Of a DNA stretch of 51,256 nt, positions 1 to 8,377 are shown piece by piece. Under the pieces are notes generated by a model. That model saw only the letters and a list, made by a program, of their open reading frames with translations, was not told where the DNA came from and did not search any database. Source of the DNA: Marmoricola sp. (GTDB lineage Bacteria; Actinomycetota; Actinomycetes; Propionibacteriales; Nocardioidaceae); NCBI RefSeq assembly GCF_025965215.1, contig NZ_JAOPXI010000059.1, positions 1-51,256 on the forward strand. The letters are read 5' to 3'. Position numbers and translations under genes: made by a program. The stretch's first letter is position 1; each line of letters opens with the position of its first letter.

Positions 1-45
1 CCAATCCTGGGAGCCGACGGCATCGTGTTCCACCGCGCGACGTGA
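1..45 (+). CDS. 3' end of an upstream gene (partial)
   Basis: Frame 1 is open from the window edge to a TGA at 43-45 and reads as a plausible C-terminus (PILGADGIVFHRAT). Only 14 residues are visible, so no family can be named. The next gene has its own -10 box 22 bases after this stop, so the two need not be cotranscribed. Confidence 0.4.
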   Translation, partial: PILGADGIVFHRAT

Positions 46-67
46 GGAGAATGTGGGCACTGACTCC

Positions 68-73
68 TAGGCT
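68..73 (+). promoter_or_regulatory. -10 box (TAGGCT) of a leaderless promoter for nfo
   Basis: TAGGCT fits the actinobacterial TAnnnT -10 pattern and lies six bases before the ATG at 80. No Shine-Dalgarno sequence fits between them. The transcript probably starts at or next to the start codon. I see no strong -35. Confidence 0.5.
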
Positions 74-79
74 GACCGC

Positions 80-880
80 ATGACTGCGGAACTCGCCATC
101 GGGGCACACGTCGACCAGACCGATCCGGTTGCCGAGGCGCAGGCGCGCGGGACCACCCTGGTGCAGTTCTTTCTCGGGGACCCCCAGGGGTACAAGGGTC
201 CCGAGGTCGCGTACGCAGGCGGTGCAGAGGCACTGAGAGCTGATGCCGAGGCGGCCGGTGTCGACCTGTACGTGCACGCGCCGTACATCGTGAACGTGGC
301 GACGACGAACAACCGGATCCGGATCCCGAGCCGCAAGCTGCTGCAACAGCACCTCGACGCGGCGGCCGCGATCGGTGCCAGGGGGTTGATCGTGCACGGC
401 GGCCACGTCGAGAAGGGCGTCGACCCGGCTGTCGGTTTCGACAATTGGCGCAAGGCGGTCGAGGCGACCGATCTGAAGATCCCCCTGCTCCTGGAGAACA
501 CCGCCGGTGGCGACAACGCCATGGCACGGCACCTGGACCGGATCGCCGGCACCTGGGCGGCGATCCAGCAGGCTGACGGCCACGAGAACGTCGGCTTCTG
601 CCTCGACACGTGCCATGCCTGGGCTGGCGGGATCTCCCTGACCGACGCCGTGGACAAGCTCTTCGCCATCACCGGTCGCATCGACCTCGTGCACGCCAAC
701 GACAGCCGGGACGCCTTCGACTCAGGGGCCGACCGGCACGCCAATTTCGGGAGCGGCCAGCTCGACGCCGACGAGTTCGCCGGCGTCGTGCGCGACGCCG
801 CGGCCCCGGTGATCTGCGAGACCCCGGGGGGCGCCGACGAGCACCTCGAGGACTTCGCCTGGCTCCGAGCCAGACTCTGA
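80..880 (+). CDS. nfo: Deoxyribonuclease IV (endonuclease IV, AP endonuclease)
   Basis: This is a 266-residue TIM-barrel AP endonuclease of base-excision repair. It cleaves 5' of abasic sites and needs a trinuclear zinc centre. The expected ligand motifs are all present: His66 in HAPY, His106 in VHGGH, Glu139 in LLLENT, Asp176 and His179 in CLDTCHAW, His206 in VHAND, Asp218/His220 in DRH, and Glu247 in ICETPG. The length is slightly below the usual 280-300. The start is supported by the -10 box six bases upstream. The lipoprotein gene begins one base after the stop, so the two are probably cotranscribed, although nothing links their functions. The enzyme is expected to be cytoplasmic. Confidence 0.93.
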   Translation: MTAELAIGAHVDQTDPVAEAQARGTTLVQFFLGDPQGYKGPEVAYAGGAEALRADAEAAGVDLYVHAPYIVNVATTNNRIRIPSRKLLQQHLDAAAAIGARGLIVHGGHVEKGVDPAVGFDNWRKAVEATDLKIPLLLENTAGGDNAMARHLDRIAGTWAAIQQADGHENVGFCLDTCHAWAGGISLTDAVDKLFAITGRIDLVHANDSRDAFDSGADRHANFGSGQLDADEFAGVVRDAAAPVICETPGGADEHLEDFAWLRARL

Positions 881-881
881 G

Positions 882-1718
882 GTGCACGGTCGCGTCGATC
901 GACGAACAGTTCTCGCCGGTGCCGCTGCGCTGGCGCTGTCCGCGTGCGGCGCCGGATCCCGTGCGCCCTCGGCCACCGGACGACTGAGGAAGATCGCGTA
1001 CGCCGAGGACCACCGCGACCAGTACGGCGTCCTCGGGCTCCCGACCGGCACACCACGAGGCATCATCGTCCTGCTGCACGGCGGCTACTGGCTCGACCAG
1101 TTCGGCGCCAGCCTGATGGACCCGATCGCCGGCGACCTGCGCACCCGCGGTTGGGCCACCTGGAACGTCGAGTACCGCCGGGTCGGAGCTGGTGGCGGCT
1201 ACCCCCGCACGCTCGCCGACGTCGCCGCGGCGATCGACACGGTGCCGACGCTCGGCGTCTCCGGGACTGGACCTGTCGTCACGCTGGGCCACTCAGCCGG
1301 CGGACACCTCGCCGTCTGGGCGGCGTCGCGCACCAGCACGACGCCCGGAGGTGCACCGCGGGTCCGGCCCGCCCGGACGATCTCGCTCTCCGGGGTGCTC
1401 GACCTGACGACGGCCTGGAGCGAGGGCCTTGGCAACGGTGCTGTGATCGGCCTGATGGGCTCCGACCCGAGGGCGGGCGCGTCGTCGTACGCCTTGGCCG
1501 ACCCGACCCGGCTCGTCCCCGCCCGCGGCCCGGTGGCGGCGGTCCACGCCGAGCAGGACGACGTGGTCCCCGTCACCCAGAGCCGGGACTACGTGGCAGC
1601 CGACACCAGGGCAGGCGGGACCGCCCAGCTTGTCGTCGTACCCGGAGGGCACTTCGATCTGATCGATCCCGCAAGCACGGCGTGGTCCAGGATCGTGCAG
1701 CAGTTGCCGGGTCGTTAG
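882..1718 (+). CDS. Alpha/beta-hydrolase lipoprotein, carboxylesterase/kynurenine-formamidase-like
   Basis: This is a 278-residue secreted lipoprotein with an alpha/beta-hydrolase fold. The N-terminus has a twin-arginine-like pair (Arg7-Arg8), a hydrophobic stretch and a lipobox LSAC with Cys22, so it should be anchored outside the membrane. The hydrolase signature is complete: an HGG oxyanion motif at 66-68, the nucleophile elbow GHSAGG with Ser138, an acidic residue around Asp226-Asp227 and His257 in GGHFD. The pattern resembles the BD-FAE and kynurenine formamidase-like families, but the substrate cannot be read from the sequence. The start is GTG at 882, directly after the nfo stop. Its own stop codon overlaps the -10 box of the next gene. 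Confidence 0.8.
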   Translation: MHGRVDRRTVLAGAAALALSACGAGSRAPSATGRLRKIAYAEDHRDQYGVLGLPTGTPRGIIVLLHGGYWLDQFGASLMDPIAGDLRTRGWATWNVEYRRVGAGGGYPRTLADVAAAIDTVPTLGVSGTGPVVTLGHSAGGHLAVWAASRTSTTPGGAPRVRPARTISLSGVLDLTTAWSEGLGNGAVIGLMGSDPRAGASSYALADPTRLVPARGPVAAVHAEQDDVVPVTQSRDYVAADTRAGGTAQLVVVPGGHFDLIDPASTAWSRIVQQLPGR

Positions 1719-1721
1719 TCT
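1716..1721 (+). promoter_or_regulatory. -10 box (TAGTCT) of a leaderless promoter for the FemX gene
   Basis: TAGTCT begins in the stop codon of the upstream lipoprotein gene and ends six bases before the GTG at 1728. No ribosome-binding site fits in that space, so a leaderless start is the simplest reading. Confidence 0.5.
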
Positions 1722-1727
1722 CGGTGC

Positions 1728-2870
1728 GTGCCAGCCCCCGAAACGCCGTACCAGGTCCGGACCATTTCGGGCGTCGACCACCTCGCTTTCCTGCGCACAC
1801 GCTCCTCGGCGAGCTTCCTGCAGACGCCGGCGTGGGCCACGGTCAAGGCCGAGTGGAGAGCCGAATCGCTCGGCTGGTTCCGTGACGGCGAGCTCGTCGG
1901 TGCCGCGCTGGTGCTCTATCGGCAGCTTCCGAAGGTCAAGCGCTACCTCGCCTACCTCCCCGAGGGCCCGGTGATCGACTGGGAGTCACCGGAGCTGGGC
2001 GCCTGGCTCCAGCCGATGGCCGAGCACCTCAAGGGCCGCGGCGCCTTCGGGATCAGGATCGGCCCACCGGTGATCACCCGCTGCTGGGACGCGGGGGTGA
2101 TCAAGGACGGCATCGCCGACGACGCCGTCACCACCTTGACCCAACTGCCGCCCACCGAGCGCAGCCGGAGCGGCGCTGCGGTGGTGTCCCAGCTGCGCGA
2201 GCTCGGCTGGCGCTGCCAGTCCGTGGCGGGCGGCTTCGCCGCGGGCCAGCCGCAGTACAACTTCCAGATCCCGTTGGCTGACGCCGACGGGCCGCGGTCC
2301 GAAGAGCAGTTGCTTTCCCAGATGAACCAGCTCTGGCGCCGCAATATCAAGAAGGCGGCCAAGGCCGGGGTCGAGGTGAGCGTGGGTCGCGGTGACGACC
2401 TGCCCGCGTTCCACGACCTCTACGTGCACACCGCCGAGCGGGACCACTTCACGCCGCGGCCGCTGGCCTACTTCCGGACGATGTACGACGCGCTCGGTGC
2501 CGAGGAGCCGGACCGCATCCGTCTCTACTTCGCGCACCACGAGGGGGATCTGGTCGCCGCGACCATCTGGATCCGGGTCGGCACCCACGCCTGGTACTCC
2601 TACGGCGCTTCGTCGTCGGAGAAGCGCGACGTCCGCGGGTCCAATGCGATCCAGTGGCAGATGATCCGGGACGCACTGGCCGCCGGGGCGACGGTCTACG
2701 ACCTGCGGGGCATCACCGAGACCCTGGCAACCGGGGACCCTCATCTCGGACTGATCCAGTTCAAGGTCGGCACCGGCGGTGAGGCCGTGGAGTACGCCGG
2801 CGAATGGGATCTGCCGCTGAACAAGGCCATCTACCGGGCGTTCGACCTCTACCTGAAGCGACGGGGATGA
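1728..2870 (+). CDS. FemX/FemAB-type peptidoglycan bridge peptidyltransferase
   Basis: This 380-residue protein belongs to the FemAB group of tRNA-dependent aminoacyl ligases, which have two GNAT-like halves. The N-terminal half carries a TPAWATVKAEWR segment and LPEGPVIDW. The C-terminal half carries WRRNIKKAAKAGV, the conserved HDLYVHTAERDHF and a YDLRGI block with a GLIQFK motif near the end. Known members add glycine or another amino acid to the lipid II stem peptide at the inner membrane face. In LL-diaminopimelate actinobacteria a single glycine bridge is common, so glycine is the likely substrate here by inference. The start is GTG behind a leaderless -10 box. The racemase-like gene follows after 7 bases, suggesting an operon. 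Confidence 0.85.
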   Translation: MPAPETPYQVRTISGVDHLAFLRTRSSASFLQTPAWATVKAEWRAESLGWFRDGELVGAALVLYRQLPKVKRYLAYLPEGPVIDWESPELGAWLQPMAEHLKGRGAFGIRIGPPVITRCWDAGVIKDGIADDAVTTLTQLPPTERSRSGAAVVSQLRELGWRCQSVAGGFAAGQPQYNFQIPLADADGPRSEEQLLSQMNQLWRRNIKKAAKAGVEVSVGRGDDLPAFHDLYVHTAERDHFTPRPLAYFRTMYDALGAEEPDRIRLYFAHHEGDLVAATIWIRVGTHAWYSYGASSSEKRDVRGSNAIQWQMIRDALAAGATVYDLRGITETLATGDPHLGLIQFKVGTGGEAVEYAGEWDLPLNKAIYRAFDLYLKRRG

Positions 2871-2877
2871 TCTGAGC

Positions 2878-3933
2878 ATGGGTCTGGTTCTCCACGTCGA
2901 CGGCGAGCGCTGGCGCGCGCACCTGCGCGCGACGGCCGAGGGCCGGGACGGTCTGGTACCCGTCGTGAAGGGCAACGGGTACGGCTTCGGCCTCGCGCGG
3001 CTGGCCCGCAAGTCCGAGTGGCTCGGCACCGACACGATTGCCGTGGGCACGCCGTTCGAGGTCGACGACGTCGCGACCCGCTTCACCGGCGACATCCTGG
3101 TCCTCACCCCCTGGCGTGCCTTCGACGCCGGTGCGGTGGATCAGGCTCACGCCTCCCGGGTCATCCACACGATCAGCGGGCGCGAGGACCTCGACGGACT
3201 GCTCTCGGTGAACCCGAACCCGCGCATCGTCCTGGAGCGGATGACCTCGATGAAGCGGCACGGCTTCACAGCTCGAGGTCTCCGCGAAGCCGTGGACGAG
3301 GTCCGCGCCCATCCGGTGATCCGGCTCGAAGGAGCCTCGCTCCACCTACCGTTGGCGCCGCGCGCTGGCAACCTCCCCGAGGCCGAGGCGGTGCTGACCG
3401 ACGTCGTCGCAGCCGGTCTCGGCAACGCGAAGGTCTGGGTCTCGCACCTGGCCGTCAGCGACATCAGCGCACTGGCGACCCGGTACCCGGATGTGCGTCT
3501 GCGCCAACGCATCGGCACCGAGCTGTGGCTCGGTGATCGTGGTGCGCTCACCGTGCGTGCCCACGTCCTGGACCGACACCCGGTCAAGCGGGGCGAAGTG
3601 TTCGGGTACCGCGGGCGCACGGCATCACGCGAGGGAACCATCTTGGTCGTCTCCGGCGGAACGTCGCACGGCATCGGGCTGGAGGCGCCCACCGGCGAGG
3701 CGAGCGTCCGGGCCCGGGCCAGCGCGCTGGCGCGCGGCGGGCTGGATGCCGCGGGCCTGGCGCGGTCGCCGTTCACGATCGACGGCAAGCCCCGCTATTT
3801 CGCCGAGCCTCCGCACATGCAGGCCTCGATGCTGTTCCTGCCGTCAGGCGTTGCCGTGCCGGAGATCGGCGAGGTCGTCGACGTTCGGGTCCGGCACACC
3901 GCGACGACGTTTGACAGGGTCGAGATCAGCTGA
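2878..3933 (+). CDS. Alanine-racemase-like PLP protein, probably not a standard racemase
   Basis: This 351-residue protein resembles fold-type III PLP enzymes of the Alr family. The PLP lysine motif is present as VVKGNGYGFG with Lys31 (the usual form is VVKADAYGHG), followed by the barrel and a C-terminal beta domain with a RGEVFGYRG segment. The place where Alr carries its second catalytic base, a tyrosine in VGYADGY, reads VSGGTSHG here, so that tyrosine is missing. It therefore may use another amino acid, perform another PLP reaction, or be non-catalytic. It follows the FemX gene by 7 bases, which points to a peptidoglycan role. Its last 90 bases overlap the convergent GT87 gene. Confidence 0.7.
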   Translation: MGLVLHVDGERWRAHLRATAEGRDGLVPVVKGNGYGFGLARLARKSEWLGTDTIAVGTPFEVDDVATRFTGDILVLTPWRAFDAGAVDQAHASRVIHTISGREDLDGLLSVNPNPRIVLERMTSMKRHGFTARGLREAVDEVRAHPVIRLEGASLHLPLAPRAGNLPEAEAVLTDVVAAGLGNAKVWVSHLAVSDISALATRYPDVRLRQRIGTELWLGDRGALTVRAHVLDRHPVKRGEVFGYRGRTASREGTILVVSGGTSHGIGLEAPTGEASVRARASALARGGLDAAGLARSPFTIDGKPRYFAEPPHMQASMLFLPSGVAVPEIGEVVDVRVRHTATTFDRVEIS

Positions 3934-5307
3934 GATCCGCCGTGGGTCCCATGTGTCGAAGGGATCCGGTTCGTCGACGGCCGGGGCCTGCCAGATGTCC
4001 CGGACCACCATCGTCATCAGGTAGATCTCGCCGATCACCCGGATGACGATCGCGAGCTGGTAGGCCGGCGCGTCGCTGCCCGAGGCCGCGGCCAGCCAGC
4101 CGCCGAGGTAGAACCAGACGGCCCCGAAGTAGGCGAGCTCGCAGGCCTGCCAGATCAACAGGTCACGCCACCGCGGACGTGCCAGCGCCGCCAACGGCAG
4201 CAGCCAGAGCACGTACTGCGGTGAGTAGACCTTGTTGAGGATCAGGAACGACGCGACGATCAGGAACCCGATCTGAGCGACGCGCGGCCGTTGCTCGGCG
4301 CGCAGGCCCAGCGCCAGGATCGCCACGCAGGCAAGGGCGAACCCGACACCCGAGACCAGGTTGATCGTGTGGGCGTTCGCGTTGACGCCGTGCTGGCTGG
4401 CCAGTAGCCACAGCGATCCCAGGTCAGCGGCCCGCGTCGAGTTGAAGGACCAGAACACCCGCCACGTCGACGCGTTCGTGATCAGGGCCGGCAGGTTGAC
4501 CAGCAACCAGGCTGCGCACCCGCCGGCGACCGCGACCGCGAGCACGTCGGGGCGCCGACGGCGTACGGCGTCGACCAGGAACGCTCCCAGGAGGAACAAC
4601 GGGTAGAGCTTCGTCGCCATGCCGAGACCGACCATGACACCGGCCAGGAAGGGCCGACCGCGCGCCCAGGCCCAGAGTGCGCCGGCCGTGAACAGGACGG
4701 CCAGCAGGTCCCAGTTGACCAGGCCCGCCAGCAGCAAGGTCGGCGAGAGCGCCAGGCCCATCGCGTCCCACGGACGACCTGGACTCGCACCCGAGAGGAA
4801 GAACACCGAGCCGAGCCCGCAGCAGAAGAGCATGACCGCCGTCACCAGGAAGTAGGTGTTGACCTCCTTCGACATCCCCGGCAGTCCCCACAGGCCGCTG
4901 GTCGGGGTGGCCGCCCGCACCGCCTGGGACGGGCCTGACGGCATCAGCGCCGTGATCTCCGAGGCGCCCCACGCCAGGTAGGAGATCAGGACCGGGTACT
5001 CCATCGCGCTGTATCGGCCGGCCGAGGCCGAGTAGGGATAACGGTGCTCGGCGAAGCCGCGATCGACGTACAGGTAGGGCACGTCGGAGTAGCACATCTC
5101 GGCGTAGCGCACCGAGTCGCTCGACCAGTTCGTCTGCCCGCACGGGTACTTCTGCACGAGGCCGAGCGAGAACACCACGGTGAACAGCGCGAGCATCACC
5201 CTGACCGGGGTCCAGAAGCGATGCGGACGCGCGTGGTCACCCAGCGGCCCGCCGATGACCTCGGAGAGGGCACCGGCGATCGGGTCCTCCCGCGTGGGCG
5301 AGTTCAT
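3844..5307 (-). CDS. GT87 (DUF2029) family polyprenol-dependent mannosyltransferase-like membrane protein
   Basis: This is a 487-residue polytopic membrane protein. Repeated hydrophobic segments run from RVMLALFTVVFSLGLV near the N-terminus to about residue 450. The first outside loop holds the conserved acidic positions near YPYSAS and AMEYPVL, as in GT87/DUF2029 proteins. Known relatives transfer mannose from polyprenyl-phosphate-mannose to lipid glycans; the acceptor here is unknown. A longer frame begins at 5355, but the ATG at 5307 overlaps the PBP stop as ATGA, which favours 5307 and translational coupling. M. tuberculosis has the same pair (ponA1 and Rv0051). The 3' end overlaps the convergent racemase-like gene by 90 bases. 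Confidence 0.8.
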   Translation of the reverse strand: MNSPTREDPIAGALSEVIGGPLGDHARPHRFWTPVRVMLALFTVVFSLGLVQKYPCGQTNWSSDSVRYAEMCYSDVPYLYVDRGFAEHRYPYSASAGRYSAMEYPVLISYLAWGASEITALMPSGPSQAVRAATPTSGLWGLPGMSKEVNTYFLVTAVMLFCCGLGSVFFLSGASPGRPWDAMGLALSPTLLLAGLVNWDLLAVLFTAGALWAWARGRPFLAGVMVGLGMATKLYPLFLLGAFLVDAVRRRRPDVLAVAVAGGCAAWLLVNLPALITNASTWRVFWSFNSTRAADLGSLWLLASQHGVNANAHTINLVSGVGFALACVAILALGLRAEQRPRVAQIGFLIVASFLILNKVYSPQYVLWLLPLAALARPRWRDLLIWQACELAYFGAVWFYLGGWLAAASGSDAPAYQLAIVIRVIGEIYLMTMVVRDIWQAPAVDEPDPFDTWDPRRISADLDPVKRRRGVPDPNVDDLADLRHGNA

Positions 5308-7511
5308 CCTGTCGGCGTCGGACAGGGGTTCGCCCCGAGCACGGGCGGGGTACACGTCGGGGTCGGCGTCGGGGTCGGCGTCGGCGTCGGGGTGGGGGTG
5401 GGCGTCGGGGTGGGCGTCGACGTCGACGTCGCGATCGGGGTCGGCGTCTTGCTCGGCTTCGGCTGGGGCGGAGGCGTCGGCGCGTGACCGGTGGCGGGTG
5501 CCGTGCCGCTGACGTTCGCCGGCGGCGGGAACTGGACCACCGGCAGACCGTTCATCAGCGCCGTCATGATCGCCGTCCAGGTCTCGGTCGGGTAGTTAGC
5601 GCCGTAGAAGGGGTTGAGGTAACCCTCGAGGGTCTGCTGGCCGTCGCCGCGCACGTACATCACCGCAGTCGCGATCTGCGGGGTGAACCCGACGAACCAC
5701 GATGTGTTCACCTTGCCGTCGGCCCTCGTCGCGGTGCCGGTCTTGCCGGCCGCAGGGCGGCCGAGCGCCAGGGCGTTCTGGCCGGTTCCTCCCTGGACGG
5801 TCTGCTGCAGGGCGTAGCTGACGTCGTCGGTGATGTTGGCCGGCACCACGCGCTGGGTCTTGATCGGTGCGGTGTAGAGCACCTGGCCGTCACTGGCGCG
5901 GGTGACCTTGGAGATCACGAACACCTTGTGCTCGAGGCCACCGTCGGCGATGGTCGAGTACGCGTTCGCCATATTGATCGGGCTCACCGTCGCGGACCCG
6001 AGGGCGACCGTCGCATCCGGCGCCAGGCCGGGCGAGTTCGCCGGGATGCCCATCTTGATCGCGGTGTCCATGATCTTCTGCGGACCGTGCGGGATCGACG
6101 CGGTGAGGTCGATGTACGCGGTGTTGATCGACTCCTGGGTGGCCTTGATCAGGTTGACCTTGGTGCCGTAGCTGTGGCCGTCACCCTGACCCTCGTTCTT
6201 GATCGTGAGCCCGCTGGGGAACCGGTACGGCGAGTAGCCCTGGAAGGTGCTCTTGAGGCTGAAGCCCGCCTCGAGGCCCGCGGTCAGGGCGAACGGCTTG
6301 AACGCCGACCCCGGTGAGTCACCGATGGCGGCCCAGTTGAGCTGGCTCTTCAGGTAGTCCTGTCCGGCGAAAAAGCCGAGCAGGGCACCGGTCTTGACGT
6401 CCACCGACGCGGCGGCGGCGTGCAGCTGCGAGAGGCCGGCCGGCTTCTTGGCCAGGATCCCGTTCTTGGCCGCTGCCATTGCCTTCCGGGTGAACGTCGT
6501 GACGACCCTCAGGCCGCCACCGTCGATCTGGGCTTCGTCGAAGCCCAGCTTGAGCAGCTCGCTCTTGACCATGTCCAGCATGAAGCCGTTCTGGCCGCCG
6601 TACAGGTTGGACGTCGACTGCTTCTTCACCTTCGGCAGCTTGTTATAGATCGGACTTTCCTGCGCCTGGGTCAGGGTGCCGGCGGTGACCATGCCGTTCA
6701 GCACGTAGTCGTAGCGCTGGGTCAGGGCCGCGCGTGATGCCGCACCCGCGTCTGGATTCAGGTAGGTCGGCGAGTTCAGGACGGAGGCCAGCATCGCCGA
6801 CTGGGAGGCGTTGAGCTTGCTGGCCGGGATCCCGAAGTAGGCGTTGGCAGCCGCCTGGACGCCGTACGCACCTCGCCCGAAGTACACGATGTTGAGGTAA
6901 CCCTCGAGGATCTGCGACTTCGACTGCTGGTTGTGGATCTTCAGCGACAGGAAGATCTCCTTGATCTTGCGCGTGAAGGTCCGCTGCTGGGACAGGTAGA
7001 GGAGCTTGACGTACTGCTGGGTGATCGTCGAGGCACCTTGGGTGGCGTTGCCCTGCGCGTTGGAGAACGCCGCGCGCAGGATGCTCTTGATGTCGATGCC
7101 GGTGTTGGTCCAGAAGGTGCGGTCCTCGGCAGCGACCACCGCGTCCTTCATCGTCTGCGACACGTTCGAGAGCGAGACGGATTCGCGGTTCTGGGTGGCG
7201 AAGTGGCCGATCGCGGTCTTGCCGTCGGCGTAGTAGATGTTCGTGGTCTGCGACTGGAACGCCTGGTTCGGGCTGGGGATCTTCGTCGACTGGTACGCGA
7301 AGTAGAAGATCGACACCATCAGCACCGTGAACGCCACCCCGGCGATCAGCAGGTAGCGCAGGACGCGGCGGAATTGCTGCGTGCCGGTGAGCTTGGGCTT
7401 GTCCGTCCCAGCCGTCTTGCCACCCTTCCTCCGGGCCCGGTCGCCGGCCCTGGACGGAGCGCGGTTGGACCCAGTTGACGGGCGAGGCGGACGCGGCGTG
7501 CTGGAACTCAC
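5304..7511 (-). CDS. Class A penicillin-binding protein (bifunctional transglycosylase/transpeptidase)
   Basis: This 735-residue PBP polymerises and cross-links peptidoglycan outside the membrane. It has a basic cytoplasmic tail, one membrane segment at about 51-73, and a GT51 domain at about 100-270 with the catalytic AAEDRTFW (Glu129). The transpeptidase domain has SAFK (Ser402/Lys405), SIN (461-463) and KTGTA (590-594). The C-terminal tail after 665 is rich in Pro and Thr, with a long PT run at about 690-720 and two cysteines (720, 730). It resembles mycobacterial PonA1. It is divergent from padR across a 219-base spacer, and its stop overlaps the GT87 start. Confidence 0.93.
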   Translation of the reverse strand: MSSSTPRPPRPSTGSNRAPSRAGDRARRKGGKTAGTDKPKLTGTQQFRRVLRYLLIAGVAFTVLMVSIFYFAYQSTKIPSPNQAFQSQTTNIYYADGKTAIGHFATQNRESVSLSNVSQTMKDAVVAAEDRTFWTNTGIDIKSILRAAFSNAQGNATQGASTITQQYVKLLYLSQQRTFTRKIKEIFLSLKIHNQQSKSQILEGYLNIVYFGRGAYGVQAAANAYFGIPASKLNASQSAMLASVLNSPTYLNPDAGAASRAALTQRYDYVLNGMVTAGTLTQAQESPIYNKLPKVKKQSTSNLYGGQNGFMLDMVKSELLKLGFDEAQIDGGGLRVVTTFTRKAMAAAKNGILAKKPAGLSQLHAAAASVDVKTGALLGFFAGQDYLKSQLNWAAIGDSPGSAFKPFALTAGLEAGFSLKSTFQGYSPYRFPSGLTIKNEGQGDGHSYGTKVNLIKATQESINTAYIDLTASIPHGPQKIMDTAIKMGIPANSPGLAPDATVALGSATVSPINMANAYSTIADGGLEHKVFVISKVTRASDGQVLYTAPIKTQRVVPANITDDVSYALQQTVQGGTGQNALALGRPAAGKTGTATRADGKVNTSWFVGFTPQIATAVMYVRGDGQQTLEGYLNPFYGANYPTETWTAIMTALMNGLPVVQFPPPANVSGTAPATGHAPTPPPQPKPSKTPTPIATSTSTPTPTPTPTPTPTPTPTPTPTCTPPVLGANPCPTPTG
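5354..5448 (-). repeat. Low-complexity hexamer-like repeat encoding a Pro-Thr tail
   Basis: On the plus strand this stretch is built from repeats of GTCGGG, GTCGGC and GTGGGC units. On the coding strand it specifies alternating Pro and Thr at the end of the PBP. Unit loss or gain of six bases would keep the frame, so tail length is likely to vary between strains. Confidence 0.75.
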
Positions 7512-7730
7512 GGTGTTCGGACTCCCGGGGAAGACGGTGCTGGTCTGGGCTGGTCAGGCGGCTGGGCGCTGGTTCGAGGGTACGGCGTCGGGGCCGAAGA
7601 CCCCGCAAGCAGGGCTCGGAACGCGTTCAGGTGCGATTCAGAACCTAGGAACCTGCGTTTCGAGTTGGCGTTGCGATATATCAATGCGATAGGTTACTCC
7701 GATACCACCTGTCGATAGGAAGCAGTAGCC
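7512..7730. promoter_or_regulatory. Divergent PBP/padR control region with four CGATA boxes at 13-bp spacing
   Basis: The spacer between the PBP and padR holds a GC-rich part (7512-7640) and an AT-richer part next to padR. CGATA occurs at 7674, 7687, 7700 and 7713, each exactly 13 bases after the last. A plus-strand promoter can be read as TTGCGA (7671-7676), 18 bases, then TACTCC (7695-7700), so the boxes overlie it. A minus-strand TAGGTT near 7643-7648 could serve the PBP. A purine-rich AGGAAGC at 7717-7723 is the likely padR ribosome site. Confidence 0.5.
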
Positions 7731-8354
7731 ATGCCGAGCAAGGGCGCCACCCTCGAGCTTGCAGTGCTCGGACTCCTCCAGGAGTCCCCCCTGCACGGCT
7801 ACGAGCTGCGTAAGCGCCTGAACCTGCTCCTGGGCTGGACCCGGCTGCTCTCCTACGGCTCGTTGTACCCGGCCCTGAAACGGATGCTGCGCTCGGGCTG
7901 GATCACCGAGGTCGCCATGATGTCGAGCTCGGTCTCGCGTCGTCAGCGGATCGTCTACCAGATCACCCCGGCGGGGATCGAGTTCTTCGCCTCGGAGATC
8001 ACCGAGGCCGGACCGGCCGCCTGGGAGGACGAGAGCTTCAACATGCGGTTCGCGTTCTTCTCGCGCACCGACGCCGGGGTGCGGATGCGCATCCTCGAAG
8101 GCCGCCGTTCCCGGCTGCAGGAGCGCCTGGACCGTTCCCGGGCACTGAGCAGCGGTTCCGACCGCTACCAGACCGAGCTGCGACGGCACGCGACCGAGTC
8201 GGTCGAGCGTGAAGTCCGCTGGCTCACCGATCTGATCGAAGCCGAGCGTTCCAGCCAGGACCGCAGCGGCGCACCGGCCACCCGGCCGACCCGACCTGCG
8301 ACCGCACCCCCGGTCGTACCCACCACCACAGACCTCAGCACCGAAATCAGTTGA
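7731..8354 (+). CDS. PadR family transcriptional regulator
   Basis: This 207-residue protein has a PadR winged helix at about 5-95 ([23 protein letters not shown], then the wing region ending [12 protein letters not shown]). A helical C-terminal dimer domain runs to about 180, followed by a Pro/Thr-rich tail. PadR proteins usually repress their own or a neighbouring operon in response to small molecules. Inositol-phosphate synthase begins 23 bases downstream, the same pair as Rv0047c-ino1 in mycobacteria, so control of inositol synthesis is a reasonable inference. The CGATA array just upstream is the obvious candidate operator. Confidence 0.88.
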   Translation: MPSKGATLELAVLGLLQESPLHGYELRKRLNLLLGWTRLLSYGSLYPALKRMLRSGWITEVAMMSSSVSRRQRIVYQITPAGIEFFASEITEAGPAAWEDESFNMRFAFFSRTDAGVRMRILEGRRSRLQERLDRSRALSSGSDRYQTELRRHATESVEREVRWLTDLIEAERSSQDRSGAPATRPTRPATAPPVVPTTTDLSTEIS

Positions 8355-8377
8355 GAGAGAAAGCAGGAGGAACCGCC

